Below, piece after piece: positions 44,480-53,863 of a stretch of 64,000 nucleotides of DNA. Location: assembly GCA_002840975.1 (NCBI GenBank), contig PHDN01000010.1, positions 1 to 64,000 of the forward strand, given 5' to 3'. How positions within the stretch are numbered: position 1 is the stretch's first letter; every line of letters starts with the position of its first letter. The notes beneath the pieces are model-generated. The model ran no database searches, had not been told where the DNA came from, and saw only the letters and a list, made by a program, of their open reading frames with translations. Position numbers and translations under genes: made by a program. The stretch comes from Bacteroidetes bacterium HGW-Bacteroidetes-16 (GTDB lineage: Bacteria > Bacteroidota > Bacteroidia > Bacteroidales > F082).

Positions 44480-45487
44480 TTATATCCTCCTCATCTTAAA
44501 GTCCCTTCCTTTTACTTCGATGCTCTCCGTGAACTTTACGGATTGTAGATCATTCATCAATTGTAAACGATTGAGCCCCTTATGTCCTATGGCATAGTTT
44601 AGCTGCCCTTTCGGGATGATAAATTCAACCCTGGTGTGTTTCACATCCGAAATGGCCGGTCCTAATTTGTTTAACCAGATTTCTGATAAGACCAATTCCC
44701 TGAACTGGGGATGATAGGGACCTGCAACCAAATCTTTACCAAAAACCAACCCTTCAGAGGGGTGAAGCCCGGTTCTGATCACCTTTACATTTCCTTTTTC
44801 AAAAATAGGCAGCAATTGAGTGGTCCAATGAACAGCCTCTTCGAGCGAAAGTGGTGTATATCGGCCCTTTTTATACCAATCGTGCAAGGCGGTATCTTTA
44901 ATTACCAATGTGGGGTAAATTCGTGTGGAAGTAGCGCCCAACTCAACAATGCGGGAAGCTGTATAGAGCGAACTCTGCAACGAATCGCCGGGTAACCCAA
45001 TCATCATTTGTAATCCCAACTGAAATCCCTTTTCGAGGATGGCTTTGGCCGCTTGTTCTGTTTGACTGGCAGTATGGCCGCGATGCGATTTTTTAAGTAC
45101 TTTGTCGTCAAATGATTGTGCCCCGATTTCGATGGTCGTAACCTGATAGGTTGAAAGTACATCCAGTACTTCCGGGTTGATATAATCTGGTCTGGTGCTG
45201 AGCCGAATCCCCTGAATTTCTCCGGAGGATAAAAATGGTTGAACGAGTTTCAGGTAGGCTTCCTGCTCATGCAGAGGTAATCCCGTGAAATTTCCTCCAA
45301 AAAAAGCCACATCCACGCTGCGATTTAACTGTTTAAATGAAGCCAGGTGGGCATTAACAATTTTTATGACCTCGCTGTGATCAGGTATTGAAATATGCCC
45401 GCTTATTTTACGTTGATTACAAAATACACATTGAAAGGGGCAAGCCAGCTCGGGAATAAAGACCGGAATGGTATAATGTTTTAGCAT
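44480..45487 (-). CDS. Radical SAM protein (Elp3-type core)
   Basis: A 335-residue radical SAM enzyme. The iron-sulfur motif CPFQCVFCN (CxxxCxxC) is near residues 14-21. Other family features are AFFGGNFTGLP and QLGLQMMIGLPGDS, with TTIEIGAQSFDDKVL similar to Elp3-like proteins. It should bind [4Fe-4S] and S-adenosylmethionine in the cytoplasm. The substrate is unknown. The start at 45487 (MLKHYTIPVFI) is preferred over a longer frame that would need an odd N-terminus. Its stop lies directly against the lspA stop on the other strand. Confidence 0.85.
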   Translation of the reverse strand: MLKHYTIPVFIPELACPFQCVFCNQRKISGHISIPDHSEVIKIVNAHLASFKQLNRSVDVAFFGGNFTGLPLHEQEAYLKLVQPFLSSGEIQGIRLSTRPDYINPEVLDVLSTYQVTTIEIGAQSFDDKVLKKSHRGHTASQTEQAAKAILEKGFQLGLQMMIGLPGDSLQSSLYTASRIVELGATSTRIYPTLVIKDTALHDWYKKGRYTPLSLEEAVHWTTQLLPIFEKGNVKVIRTGLHPSEGLVFGKDLVAGPYHPQFRELVLSEIWLNKLGPAISDVKHTRVEFIIPKGQLNYAIGHKGLNRLQLMNDLQSVKFTESIEVKGRDFKMRRI

Positions 45488-45524
45488 AATAAAGTTGAAT
45501 ACAAAATTCACGCATTTTTTTGAA

Positions 45525-45532
45525 TATTTTTG
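45525..45532 (+). promoter_or_regulatory. -7 box upstream of the exported two-gene unit
   Basis: TATTTTTG matches TAnnTTTG and lies 48 bases before the ATG at 45580. No consensus -33 element is visible, but AT-rich sequence surrounds it. Confidence 0.45.
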
Positions 45533-45579
45533 CAAAATGTTTTAATTATTTCAGTATTAACTAAAACCATCTTGATCAA

Positions 45580-46242
45580 ATGAACCAAATCATTAAAAAA
45601 TCATCAGGTCTACTTCTTGTAACACTGATGGCATTGCTGATAGCCGGAGGTTCAACTTCTTGCAAAAGCAAGAAAAAACTGGCACGTGAACAGGCTGCAG
45701 CCGAGTATGCAGCCAAAGTTGAACAATCTAAAACGGACCTGAACGCGATTGTTGATGGTACCACGCATTGGACCCTCGACGAGCAGGATAAACGTCTGGA
45801 AGTAATTAAATCGTACAACCTCGACGATCAGGAAGTTAAAGACCTGATTGTAAAAGCAGAATCTACCATTTCGATGAAACGGGCCGAGATGGAAAGGAAA
45901 GCCGAAGAGGAAAATCTGCGAAAAGCTGAAGAAGCGCGAAAACTGGCGGCGCAAACCAGGTACGCTCCCATAGAGAGTCAATTTGATGCCGTCGCGTATG
46001 CCAAAAGCGTTGAAGAGGCCAACCGCCAAATTGAAATGACCTTACCGATGTATGCCACTCCCGATGTACCCGTGTTGATTATTATTAGTCGGGAAGCCGG
46101 GATTAACGATTACGACCGCCCCACGACCATCTCCATGTTTTTAAACTACCTGAAGGATAAAAAACGTAATATCTATAAGGTGGAGACAGTAAAAAATGAC
46201 AGCCAGGGAAAAATCACGGAACTCGAACTTATTAAAAAATAA
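45580..46242 (+). CDS. Coiled-coil exported protein, probable lipoprotein
   Basis: A 220-residue protein with an export signal (SSGLLLVTLMALLIAGGSTSC) that ends in a lipobox-like STSC, so it is probably lipid-anchored. A long charged helix (about 80-135, Glu/Lys/Arg/Ala-rich with repeated KAEE) predicts a coiled coil. The last third (VPVLIIISREAGINDYDRPTTISMFLNYLKD) is a folded domain I do not recognise. Seven bases separate it from the next gene, so the two are made together. No function can be given from the sequence. Confidence 0.8.
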   Translation: MNQIIKKSSGLLLVTLMALLIAGGSTSCKSKKKLAREQAAAEYAAKVEQSKTDLNAIVDGTTHWTLDEQDKRLEVIKSYNLDDQEVKDLIVKAESTISMKRAEMERKAEEENLRKAEEARKLAAQTRYAPIESQFDAVAYAKSVEEANRQIEMTLPMYATPDVPVLIIISREAGINDYDRPTTISMFLNYLKDKKRNIYKVETVKNDSQGKITELELIKK

Positions 46243-46248
46243 ACAGTC

Positions 46249-46821
46249 ATGAAGAAAGTCACCATATTATTATTCTTTATCCTTGGATTGGGATCTGTAT
46301 CTGCCTTTGCTCAGGACCTGAGCCCTGAACGTAAAATGGCCATCGATAGCCTTGCTCTTGAAAAAGTTCGCGACCTGAGTAAATACATCAGCATTATTGG
46401 TAACAAGGAAACTCCATGGAGCGAAGCCAACCGCGTAATCGACCGGGCGGAGGAACTTTTTATGCAAGGCAGTGAAATGGGTGTGTCATCGCTCACGAAG
46501 TCTGAAATAAACTATTATACCGTTCGCAAGTATTTCGAGCGTTTGATGCGTTTGAATTACAACAAAGTGGACATTGAATGGTATAACATTGAGTATGTAA
46601 GCGACTTGCAGCGCCAACCTGACGGAACCTATGTAGGGGTTATCACCATCTTTCAAAAATTCTCAGGCTACGATGCAGAAGGTCAGCTGGTGTACCAGGA
46701 TACCACCAAAAAGGACATCACGGTATATGTTAAACGCAAAGAAACACAAATCGGGGGCCGGTTAATTGGATTTTGGGATGTGTTGCTGGGAGATATTCGT
46801 GTAAAAGAAACGGCGAAATAG
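46249..46821 (+). CDS. Exported protein of unknown function, partner of the upstream gene
   Basis: A 190-residue protein with a signal peptide (MKKVTILLFFILGLGSVSAFAQ). The mature part has a helical N-terminal half (ALEKVRDLSKYISIIGN, RVIDRAEELFMQGS) and a beta-rich C-terminal half (VGVITIFQKFSGYD, KDITVYVKRKET). It has no cysteine motif or known active site. It lies seven bases after the coiled-coil lipoprotein gene and is followed by a terminator. The pair reads as a periplasmic or outer-membrane complex of unknown role. Confidence 0.78.
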   Translation: MKKVTILLFFILGLGSVSAFAQDLSPERKMAIDSLALEKVRDLSKYISIIGNKETPWSEANRVIDRAEELFMQGSEMGVSSLTKSEINYYTVRKYFERLMRLNYNKVDIEWYNIEYVSDLQRQPDGTYVGVITIFQKFSGYDAEGQLVYQDTTKKDITVYVKRKETQIGGRLIGFWDVLLGDIRVKETAK

Positions 46822-46918
46822 GTAGGTTGTTTTGGAACACACCTGCCGGCCGCAGGCGGGGGTAACCCTCCTGGCCTGATCGGCAGGCAGGGATTATACG
46901 GATAATCACGGATTTATG

Positions 46919-46942
46919 AAGCCACCTTTGGGTGGCTTTTTT
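46919..46942 (+). terminator. Rho-independent terminator of the exported two-gene unit
   Basis: An 8-bp stem, AAGCCACC with GGTGGCTT, has a TTTG loop and is followed by a T-run to 46942. It lies about 98 bases after the stop at 46821, beyond the REP-like sequence. Confidence 0.85.
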
Positions 46943-46979
46943 ATTGGGGCTTAGTCTTCAAATTAAATATTATATAATT

Positions 46980-47168
46980 GAGTCCGGTCTAAAAAGGTAG
47001 TAAAACGATTTCAGCCACTTTTACCCCTCCCTGCCTGCCGGTAGGCCGGAATCCCCTAAAGGGGAAGTGGCTGAAAATCAGTTCTCCCTTTAGTCCCGAT
47101 GTCAATATCGGGAGGGGTGAAAACTGATTTTCAATTATGTTCAGGATTCATCTTTTTAGACCGGACTC
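46980..47168. mobile_element. MITE-like element, family 2
   Basis: A 189-bp non-coding segment with perfect 17-bp terminal inverted repeats (GAGTCCGGTCTAAAAAG at 46980-46996 and its complement at 47152-47168). It is flanked by ATAATT at 46974-46979 and 47169-47174. Inside, two long hairpins compete for the same strand: 47007-47020 with 47065-47079, and 47073-47083 with 47122-47132. The matching end AGTCCGGTCTAAAAAGGT also occurs once inside the family 1 copy B element. Confidence 0.8.
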
Positions 47169-47476
47169 ATAATTTACAAATCATCACCAGCATACCTTCC
47201 ATCACCTGGATTAAAATCCAGGCATACAATATCGGTCGTGCCTATCCCGATACCAATCGAGACTTTGTAATGGGTGCAATTGATTGTTATAACCAGCATA
47301 AAAATCAGCGCCTGCCCCGTTTGTAGGGATTCCTTTATTGCAACCTTCGTGCCTCAGTATGCTCAATCGGAATGACAGAAATACCTGATATACGGGTTTT
47401 TGCATTGTGTTTTCCTCGAAATGGTTGTTGTGAAAAATCCGTGTTAATCCGTTCAACCAGCGTCATCAGTGTTCCA

Positions 47477-48643
47477 TTAATTCTTCCCGAAAGTAAGCGT
47501 AATATCCAGGATCTCTGGCCGTGAGTTGGTACGAACCGGCGGCCCCCAGCCACCAATCCCTGACGAAACCAGAATATGCGTATTTCCTTTTTTTATCAAC
47601 CCGCGACTTACCTCAAAAATCCGGTTTGTAATATAGTTAAAAGGCCAAAGTTGCCCATGGTGGGTATGTCCTGAAAGTTGCAAATCAATTCCGGTTGATT
47701 CTGCCTGTGCCAATCCGATGGGCTGGTGATCAAGCAAAATCATGGGTTTGCTGGTGTTAAGATCGTTAACAATATCCGAAAGTTCTTTTCTCCGTTTACC
47801 CGAAAACTGACCGATGGCCAGATCTTCCCTGCCCACCACATAAAAACTGTCGTCAATCAGTACGGCGGTATCACTCAGCAGTTTGATTCCGTGGTTGGTC
47901 AGGTATTCCTTTGCTTTATTCACGCCACCAATGTATTCATGGTTTCCGGTAACGGCATATACACCATATTTGGCCCTTAACTGAAGCATGACTTCCCCGA
48001 CATTGGTGTGGATTACAGGTGAAATATCTTCATCAATGATGTCGCCGGGAATGAGAATAATATCAGGGTTCAGTGCATTCACCTGATTTACTATACCTCT
48101 CAAATGCCGTTTTTCGATGATCGTTCCCAAATGCACATCCGAAAAGGCAACAATGTGTAACGATTTCAAGTTTCCTGCCTGCTTGTCAATGGGGATTTGA
48201 ATTTTATTAATGACAGGAAACCACGTGTTGATGTGTCCTATCAAAACAACCAAAATGGTAACTCCGACGACGACCAACGAGACACCCTTTCTTACCATTT
48301 CAGGATTGGCGGAGAGAAAAGCCGGGAAGAAGTGAAACAACTTGTCAAGTCCTCTGGCCAGATCGATCATGGCCAACTGCAGCACCAGGTAAATCATGAT
48401 GGCCAGCCAGAATGAGCCTATCCAGATGAGGGCTGTACTCACAAAATTTACCGAAACGCGTTCAGTGAAACGTCCAATTAGAAAGGAAGCGGCTAAAAAC
48501 ACAACTCCCCAAATAAACAGGTTTCTCCATACAGGAGGTTGGTTATCAGTTAAAGGTAGCCCGTTTCGGATGATATAATAATTTAACAGAGAATAAATCC
48601 CCAATATCAGGGTGATAACCACAATAAATCCAACGGTTTTCAT
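47477..48643 (-). CDS. Membrane-anchored metallophosphoesterase
   Basis: A 388-residue calcineurin-like phosphoesterase. Four N-terminal membrane helices (about 5-140) lead into the catalytic domain. The metal-binding motifs are SDVHLGTIIEKRHL, LIPGDIID, YAVTGNHEYIGG and QLSGHTHHGQLWP. This domain order is that of the YkuE/YaeI-type metallophosphoesterases, which may act on lipid-linked phosphates. The start at 48643 (MKTVGFIVV) is preferred over a longer frame. It is downstream of an SDR gene on the same strand, 37 bases away. Confidence 0.9.
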   Translation of the reverse strand: MKTVGFIVVITLILGIYSLLNYYIIRNGLPLTDNQPPVWRNLFIWGVVFLAASFLIGRFTERVSVNFVSTALIWIGSFWLAIMIYLVLQLAMIDLARGLDKLFHFFPAFLSANPEMVRKGVSLVVVGVTILVVLIGHINTWFPVINKIQIPIDKQAGNLKSLHIVAFSDVHLGTIIEKRHLRGIVNQVNALNPDIILIPGDIIDEDISPVIHTNVGEVMLQLRAKYGVYAVTGNHEYIGGVNKAKEYLTNHGIKLLSDTAVLIDDSFYVVGREDLAIGQFSGKRRKELSDIVNDLNTSKPMILLDHQPIGLAQAESTGIDLQLSGHTHHGQLWPFNYITNRIFEVSRGLIKKGNTHILVSSGIGGWGPPVRTNSRPEILDITLTFGKN

Positions 48644-48680
48644 GAAAATTGAATTGATTTGATAAAGTAATTTGAGATGA

Positions 48681-49448
48681 TTAAAAGCTGTTGATGGTAA
48701 ACCCACCATCCACAGTGATGCACTGCCCGGTGATATACGAAGAAGCCGACATACTCAGGAAGGCAACCACATTGGCAATTTCGGACGGTTCGGCAATCCG
48801 ACCCATGGGTGTCTTTTGTATCACTTCATCCAGGTAGTCTTTGTTTTCAAAAAGCTTTTCTACCAACGGAGTCAATGTATACCACGGAGCTACTGCATTT
48901 ACCCGGATGTGGTCTTTAGCCCACTCTACGGCCAAGTTTCGGGTAAGTTGCATGAGGGCGGCTTTGGTCATGGCGTAGGGCGCTCCGGTGCGCAGGTGGG
49001 TAAATCCGGCCACCGAAAGCACGTTCACCAGCACTCCCTGACCTGATTGTTTTAAAAAAGGATACATGGCTGTGCTCACTCCGAAGTTGCTGTGCAGGTT
49101 GGTCTGCATGATGTGGCTGTATTCACTTTCCTCATAATCAACCATTTTTTTACGGATGTTGGTGCCCACGTTGTTCACCAGGATGTCCAGTTTACCAATG
49201 GATCGGACAAAATCAACTAGTTTTTCTCTCCCTTCCGGGGCAGACACATCTGTGGACACTCCGGAAGCGTGATATCCTTCAGATAATAAATGAGTTACAA
49301 ACTGATTTACTTCTTCAAGATGTCGTGAAACTATGAGCACATGAGCGCCAAGCCCAACCATTTCCTGTGCAATCGCGCGTCCAATTCCTTTGGTACTTCC
49401 TGTTATCAGGGCGGTTTTCCCCGATAAAGTCCATTGATTTTGTTTCAT
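48681..49448 (-). CDS. Short-chain dehydrogenase/reductase (SDR)
   Basis: A 255-residue classical SDR: cofactor motif TGSTKGIG (16-23), NNVGTNI, the catalytic Ser in VLSVAGF, and YAMTK with Tyr and Lys. The C-terminus [16 protein letters not shown] is the usual end of the family. A cytoplasmic NAD(P)H-dependent oxidation or reduction of a small alcohol or ketone is expected; the tropinone-reductase-like look does not settle the substrate. It reads in the same direction as the metallophosphoesterase and away from the gene at 49516. Confidence 0.92.
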   Translation of the reverse strand: MKQNQWTLSGKTALITGSTKGIGRAIAQEMVGLGAHVLIVSRHLEEVNQFVTHLLSEGYHASGVSTDVSAPEGREKLVDFVRSIGKLDILVNNVGTNIRKKMVDYEESEYSHIMQTNLHSNFGVSTAMYPFLKQSGQGVLVNVLSVAGFTHLRTGAPYAMTKAALMQLTRNLAVEWAKDHIRVNAVAPWYTLTPLVEKLFENKDYLDEVIQKTPMGRIAEPSEIANVVAFLSMSASSYITGQCITVDGGFTINSF

Positions 49449-49515
49449 AGGAGTAATATATTTTCATTTGCAAAAGTGTGCAAAATTTGGATTATCTACC
49501 TTTACGAAAAAAACT

Positions 49516-50205
49516 GTGAAGGTAATTGTTTCTGCTTCCATCCTCCAGAAGGCTTTAAATCAGCTTAAAGCACAATTTGAGGTGGTGTTGTTTCACACGG
49601 AAAACATTACCTATCCAGCCATTTCAAATCATCCTGATGTGTTTATCTGTCCTGCTCAGGATGGGTTTTTGGTGGCATCGAATTTCCCTGAAAAGGCAAA
49701 AAAAATGTTTGCGAATGGCTGTATTCCGATACAATATGGAAACTTGCCCGTGGGAATGACCTATCCTCAGAGTGCCAGGTACAATGCTGTTGTCACGGAG
49801 AAATATTTCATCCATCACCTGAAGCATACTGATCCAGAGCTTCTCCGCATTCATCGGGATAAAAAGCAAATTCATGTAAACCAGGCATATACGCGGTGCA
49901 ACCTGCTCGCTTTGCGCGATAACTGGTTTGTTACTTCCGATCGGGGTACTGAAAAAACACTGATGGATCAGGGGTTGAGGGTTATATATGTGGATCCAAT
50001 CGGTATTCAATTACCTGGTTTTGATCATGGTTTTTTTGGCGGTACTTGCGGAATTATAGATGATACTGTTTACTTTATCGGAGATTTAGCCTATCACAAA
50101 CAAGGGGAAGAAATCAGCCTGCTTCTCGAAAAACTTGGATATCAAACATGTGCGTTGTATGATGGACCTTTGTTCGACGGAGGTAGCTTGTTTTTTTATC
50201 CGTAG
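49516..50205 (+). CDS. DUF6873-like conserved hypothetical protein
   Basis: A 229-residue protein resembling the DUF6873 family, which is known mainly from Firmicutes. Shared features are NQAYTRCNLLALRDNWFVTSDRG, LPGFDHGFFGGTCGII, FIGDLAYH and the final DGGSLFF. The role is unknown. The GTG at 49516 (reading MKVIVSASIL) is the preferred start: the upstream TTG would add 16 odd residues. It stands alone between divergent and tandem genes. The mapping to DUF6873 is by memory of motifs and not verified. Confidence 0.65.
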   Translation: MKVIVSASILQKALNQLKAQFEVVLFHTENITYPAISNHPDVFICPAQDGFLVASNFPEKAKKMFANGCIPIQYGNLPVGMTYPQSARYNAVVTEKYFIHHLKHTDPELLRIHRDKKQIHVNQAYTRCNLLALRDNWFVTSDRGTEKTLMDQGLRVIYVDPIGIQLPGFDHGFFGGTCGIIDDTVYFIGDLAYHKQGEEISLLLEKLGYQTCALYDGPLFDGGSLFFYP

Positions 50206-50387
50206 AAATGTATAAACAGCAAAGTCGTGCAATGTCATGTGCAGAGTCACGCAAAGGAAAAAGCACAACGCGACCTTGCGGTTAATTCCTTAAATTGCAT
50301 TTCACCATCCCGCCATTTTTGTTAATTTCGCAGGCTGAATTATTGGCTGGAAGACAGTCATCATTACGGATCATAAATAGAAAAATC

Positions 50388-52148
50388 ATGTTGCGAACAC
50401 ATACCTGCGGAGCACTTGCCCTTGCTGATGTTAATAAAGAAGTTACCTTGTCGGGATGGGTGCAAAAAACCCGTGACAAAGGAGGCTTGATCTGGATCGA
50501 CTTGCGCGACCGCTATGGCCTCACCCAACTGGTGATGGAAGAAGGACGCTCTGCGGCAGAGGTGATTGAGGTGGCCCGCACGCTGGGACGCGAATATGTG
50601 GTTTCGGTTAAAGGGATCGTAATTGAAAGGGTTTCGAAGAACCCGAAAATGGCTACCGGTGACATCGAAATTGATGTTACTTCCATCAAAATATTGAACA
50701 AATCAAAAACCCCGCCTTTTACCATCGAAGATAAAACCGACGGTGGCGAAGAATTAAGGATGAAATACCGTTACCTCGATCTACGCCGCAATCCGCTGAA
50801 AGATAGTTTAATGTTGCGCCACCGGTTGTCGCTCGAAACGCGAAAATACCTCGATAGTCAGCAGTTCATCGAAATTGAAACTCCTTATCTCATCAAATCT
50901 ACTCCCGAAGGTGCCCGCGATTTTGTGGTACCTTCCAGGATGAACGAGGGCCAGTTTTATGCCTTGCCCCAATCGCCTCAAACCTTTAAACAATTGCTGA
51001 TGGTGGCTGGTTACGACAGGTATTACCAGTTAGTGAAATGCTTCCGCGATGAAGACCTGCGTGCCGACCGTCAACCCGAGTTTACTCAAATCGACTGCGA
51101 AATGGCTTTTGTTGAACAGGAAGATATCCTGAACACTTTCGAAGGTTTGATCAAACACCTTTTTAATGAAGTAAAAAACGTTGACATTGAGAAAATGCCC
51201 CGAATGACTTACGATGAAGCCATGAAACTCTATGGTTCCGATAAGCCCGATTTGCGGTTTGATATGCAGTTTGTTGAGTTGAATGAGCTGGTAAAAGACA
51301 AGGGCTTTTCCATTTTCGATGAAGCTGATCTCATCGTTGGGTTCAATGCAAAGGGTTGCGCCGAATATACCCGTAAGCAGCTGGATGCTTTAACAGAACT
51401 GGTAAAAAAGCCACAAGTCGGAGCCAAGGGACTGGTTTATTTAAAATACAATACAGACGGCACTTTTAAATCTTCGGTAGATAAATTCTACAACGAAACG
51501 GAGCTAAAAACCTGGGCCGATAAAATGAATGCCCAACCCGGAGATTTGATGCTGATATTATCAGGAGAAGACGAAAAATCGCGCAAACAGTTAAGCGTGT
51601 TGCGTTTACATATGGCCGATTTGCTTGGATTAAAAGATCCGTTTAACTATAAACCGCTTTGGGTGGTTGATTTTCCCTTGCTCGAATGGGATGAGGACAC
51701 CCAGCGTTATCATGCTATGCACCATCCTTTTACCTCACCCAAACCACAGGATATTTCATTATTGGAAACGAAACCGGGTGCTGTGCGCGCCAATGCCTAT
51801 GATTTTGTAATCAATGGTGTGGAAATTGGAGGAGGTTCCATCCGTATCCACGACCGTGATTTGCAAAAACTCATGTTCAAACATCTGGGATTTTCTGATG
51901 AACAAGCCCAGGATCAGTTTGGCTTTTTGATGAATGCCTTCGAGTATGGCGCCCCGCCTCATGGTGGTATTGCCTTTGGTTTCGACCGCTTGGCTGCTTT
52001 GTTTGGAGGTCAGGATTCCATCCGCGATTTTATCGCCTTTCCGAAAAACAATGCCGGACGTGATGTGATGATCGACAGTCCGAGCATCATTGCCAATGAA
52101 CAACTGGATGAGCTTAGGTTGAAGGTGGTGATTCCAAAGAAGGACTAA
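50388..52148 (+). CDS. aspS: Aspartyl-tRNA synthetase
   Basis: A 586-residue class II synthetase. The N-terminal OB fold ([24 protein letters not shown]) binds the anticodon, and the catalytic core shows motif 2 ([21 protein letters not shown]) and motif 3 ([12 protein letters not shown]). The insertion domain of bacterial AspRS lies between about 285 and 420. It charges tRNA-Asp. The ATG at 50388 ([10 protein letters not shown]) replaces a longer frame. It is likely a single-gene unit. Confidence 0.97.
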   Translation: MLRTHTCGALALADVNKEVTLSGWVQKTRDKGGLIWIDLRDRYGLTQLVMEEGRSAAEVIEVARTLGREYVVSVKGIVIERVSKNPKMATGDIEIDVTSIKILNKSKTPPFTIEDKTDGGEELRMKYRYLDLRRNPLKDSLMLRHRLSLETRKYLDSQQFIEIETPYLIKSTPEGARDFVVPSRMNEGQFYALPQSPQTFKQLLMVAGYDRYYQLVKCFRDEDLRADRQPEFTQIDCEMAFVEQEDILNTFEGLIKHLFNEVKNVDIEKMPRMTYDEAMKLYGSDKPDLRFDMQFVELNELVKDKGFSIFDEADLIVGFNAKGCAEYTRKQLDALTELVKKPQVGAKGLVYLKYNTDGTFKSSVDKFYNETELKTWADKMNAQPGDLMLILSGEDEKSRKQLSVLRLHMADLLGLKDPFNYKPLWVVDFPLLEWDEDTQRYHAMHHPFTSPKPQDISLLETKPGAVRANAYDFVINGVEIGGGSIRIHDRDLQKLMFKHLGFSDEQAQDQFGFLMNAFEYGAPPHGGIAFGFDRLAALFGGQDSIRDFIAFPKNNAGRDVMIDSPSIIANEQLDELRLKVVIPKKD

Positions 52149-52218
52149 GGTCCTTGCCTTATTTGACAACGATGCTTAAATAGGTGGGCATTTTGTGATC
52201 GCAATAACTGAATTTACC

Positions 52219-53784
52219 TCACTCCACCAACAGCATTTTCTGCTTTTTAACTGTTTGGCTGGTGCTAAGCGTAAAATAATAAACTCCCGGTTTTAACTGA
52301 TAGTCGTCCGCATGAAAGACATCGGTATATTTCCCGGCATTGGTCAGTTGATTGTTGATTAAAGTCGTAATTTTTCTGCCAAATACGTCATACACCGCTA
52401 AATTGATGACAGCAGGTTCACGAAGTTTATAAGAAATAAAGGTAGAAGCCCTAAACGGATTGGGAAAATTGACATCCAGTTGAATAGGAGCCTTGCTTAA
52501 TTCAATTGTTTCCGGTTGATCAACATATTCATCGATGATCGCAGTCATGATGGACATGTCTCCATTTTCAAGCCTTCCCCAAATGGGACGAACACGTCCG
52601 TTGTGTGCCACGATATTGGTGTAATCCCCAAAAAAGACGCTCGAATAGGGTAAAAACGGAGATTCACTGATTTTGAAATTTGAAAAAGTCTGGCCTCCAT
52701 CCGTAGAACGGGCCAAATACACATCCGTATTGGCATTGTTATAGTTGCGTCTGTCGTAAAACACCACATACACATCTCCATTGGCCTGATCGATGGTCAT
52801 CCACGAAAAAAACTGGGCACGGTCGGTATTGTCATCATTCACCAAAATCGGCTCCGACCAGGTATCACCACCATCAATTGATTTGGCAATCCACACATCC
52901 GGGTTGCTGTCACCATTGCGCTGATCTGTCCAGTTTACATAAATAGTTCCCTTATGAGGTGAGTTTGTACTGACGTCGCAACAGGTAACGGGCAATCCGT
53001 TGCAACGGAAAATACCCGAAACATCGTAGGCCCAGCCACCGGGTTGGTCGCTGATGAATATGTCCTCGTCAAGCCAGGTTTGTCCGCCATCCGGCGAACG
53101 ATCAAAAACAAGCCCTGCAGGACCCGACCATGCAACATAAATCTGGCCTTCAGGGCCAACCGCGGGTACGGCACCTTCCGTGGTGTTGTCGCTGTCGACA
53201 CAATCGCCGGAAATTTCATTGATCTGCAGCGCAGATGCCCAACTCGCCCCGCCATCAGTTGATTTGCTGAACATGATGTTGCTGTACTTTTCAGGATTAG
53301 AAGTCCCGTACTGGTCAAACTGTGTCCAGGTGACATAAATGGTGTTGTTGGCACGGTCTACTATTGCCCATTCTTTGTCTTGTTTCTTGGTTCCGTTTAA
53401 ACCCATGTAGTTGTCGTTACTCCATAAATTGGTTTCGATGTCATATTTTTGACACACAATCCGGTCGATCCAGCTTCCAGCGGTAGGATTGGCCAAATGA
53501 AGGTAGTAGAAAGCCCCGGCGGTGTCTACAATAATACAGGGATCGCCAGAAACACCGTTTTCGGCAGAAGTAAGCGTCTCGCGTGTCCAGTTATGACCTC
53601 CATCCTTGGAATAATAATAACTGTTCAGGTTGGCACCCGCCACCAATAAGTCGGTATTTTTAATGTCCATCGAGATGGATGGCTCGTTGGGACTATATTG
53701 ATTGCTGATGATAATGTTTTGGTATTGCCCAAAAACGATGGCTGCTGACAGGATAGCGATTAAGGTGAGTAGGTGCTTTTTCAT
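52219..53784 (-). CDS. Secreted Asp-box (BNR) protein with T9SS domain
   Basis: A 521-residue secreted protein. After the signal peptide (MKKHLLTLIAILSAAIVFGQ) come at least five Asp-box motifs: SKDGGHNW, STDGGASW, SPDGGQTW, SIDGGDTW and STDGGQTF. These repeats form a beta-propeller of the kind found in sialidases and related surface proteins. The sialidase active-site FRIP motif is not seen, so an enzyme function is uncertain. A type A T9SS domain follows from about residue 435 (NFPNPFRASTFISYKL). The start at 53784 is chosen for the signal peptide. Confidence 0.87.
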   Translation of the reverse strand: MKKHLLTLIAILSAAIVFGQYQNIIISNQYSPNEPSISMDIKNTDLLVAGANLNSYYYSKDGGHNWTRETLTSAENGVSGDPCIIVDTAGAFYYLHLANPTAGSWIDRIVCQKYDIETNLWSNDNYMGLNGTKKQDKEWAIVDRANNTIYVTWTQFDQYGTSNPEKYSNIMFSKSTDGGASWASALQINEISGDCVDSDNTTEGAVPAVGPEGQIYVAWSGPAGLVFDRSPDGGQTWLDEDIFISDQPGGWAYDVSGIFRCNGLPVTCCDVSTNSPHKGTIYVNWTDQRNGDSNPDVWIAKSIDGGDTWSEPILVNDDNTDRAQFFSWMTIDQANGDVYVVFYDRRNYNNANTDVYLARSTDGGQTFSNFKISESPFLPYSSVFFGDYTNIVAHNGRVRPIWGRLENGDMSIMTAIIDEYVDQPETIELSKAPIQLDVNFPNPFRASTFISYKLREPAVINLAVYDVFGRKITTLINNQLTNAGKYTDVFHADDYQLKPGVYYFTLSTSQTVKKQKMLLVE

Positions 53785-53863
53785 TGGTGTTGTAAAAAGT
53801 TTATAACCAGGTGTTTTTATAATAGACAGCGGTGCCATTAAAAAGTTGTCTGCTGTTTAAAAA

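Larger units (their letters stand above)
46822..47476. other. 655-bp intergenic region rich in repeats
   Basis: It contains GC-rich REP-like palindromes (46843-46895, with CCTGCCGGCCGCAGG-type pairing and CGGCAGGCAGGG), the terminator of the preceding operon, and the family 2 MITE-like element at 46980-47168. It also holds a direct-style repeat (AATCCGTGTTAATCCGTTCAA near 47438, in two halves) that is an inverted copy of 46894-46917. Small open frames across it are not believed to be genes. Confidence 0.6.

Noticed and set aside
47099-47326. A short plus-strand open frame across the right end of the family 2 element
   Set aside because: It runs through the inverted repeat and low-complexity sequence, so coding is unlikely.
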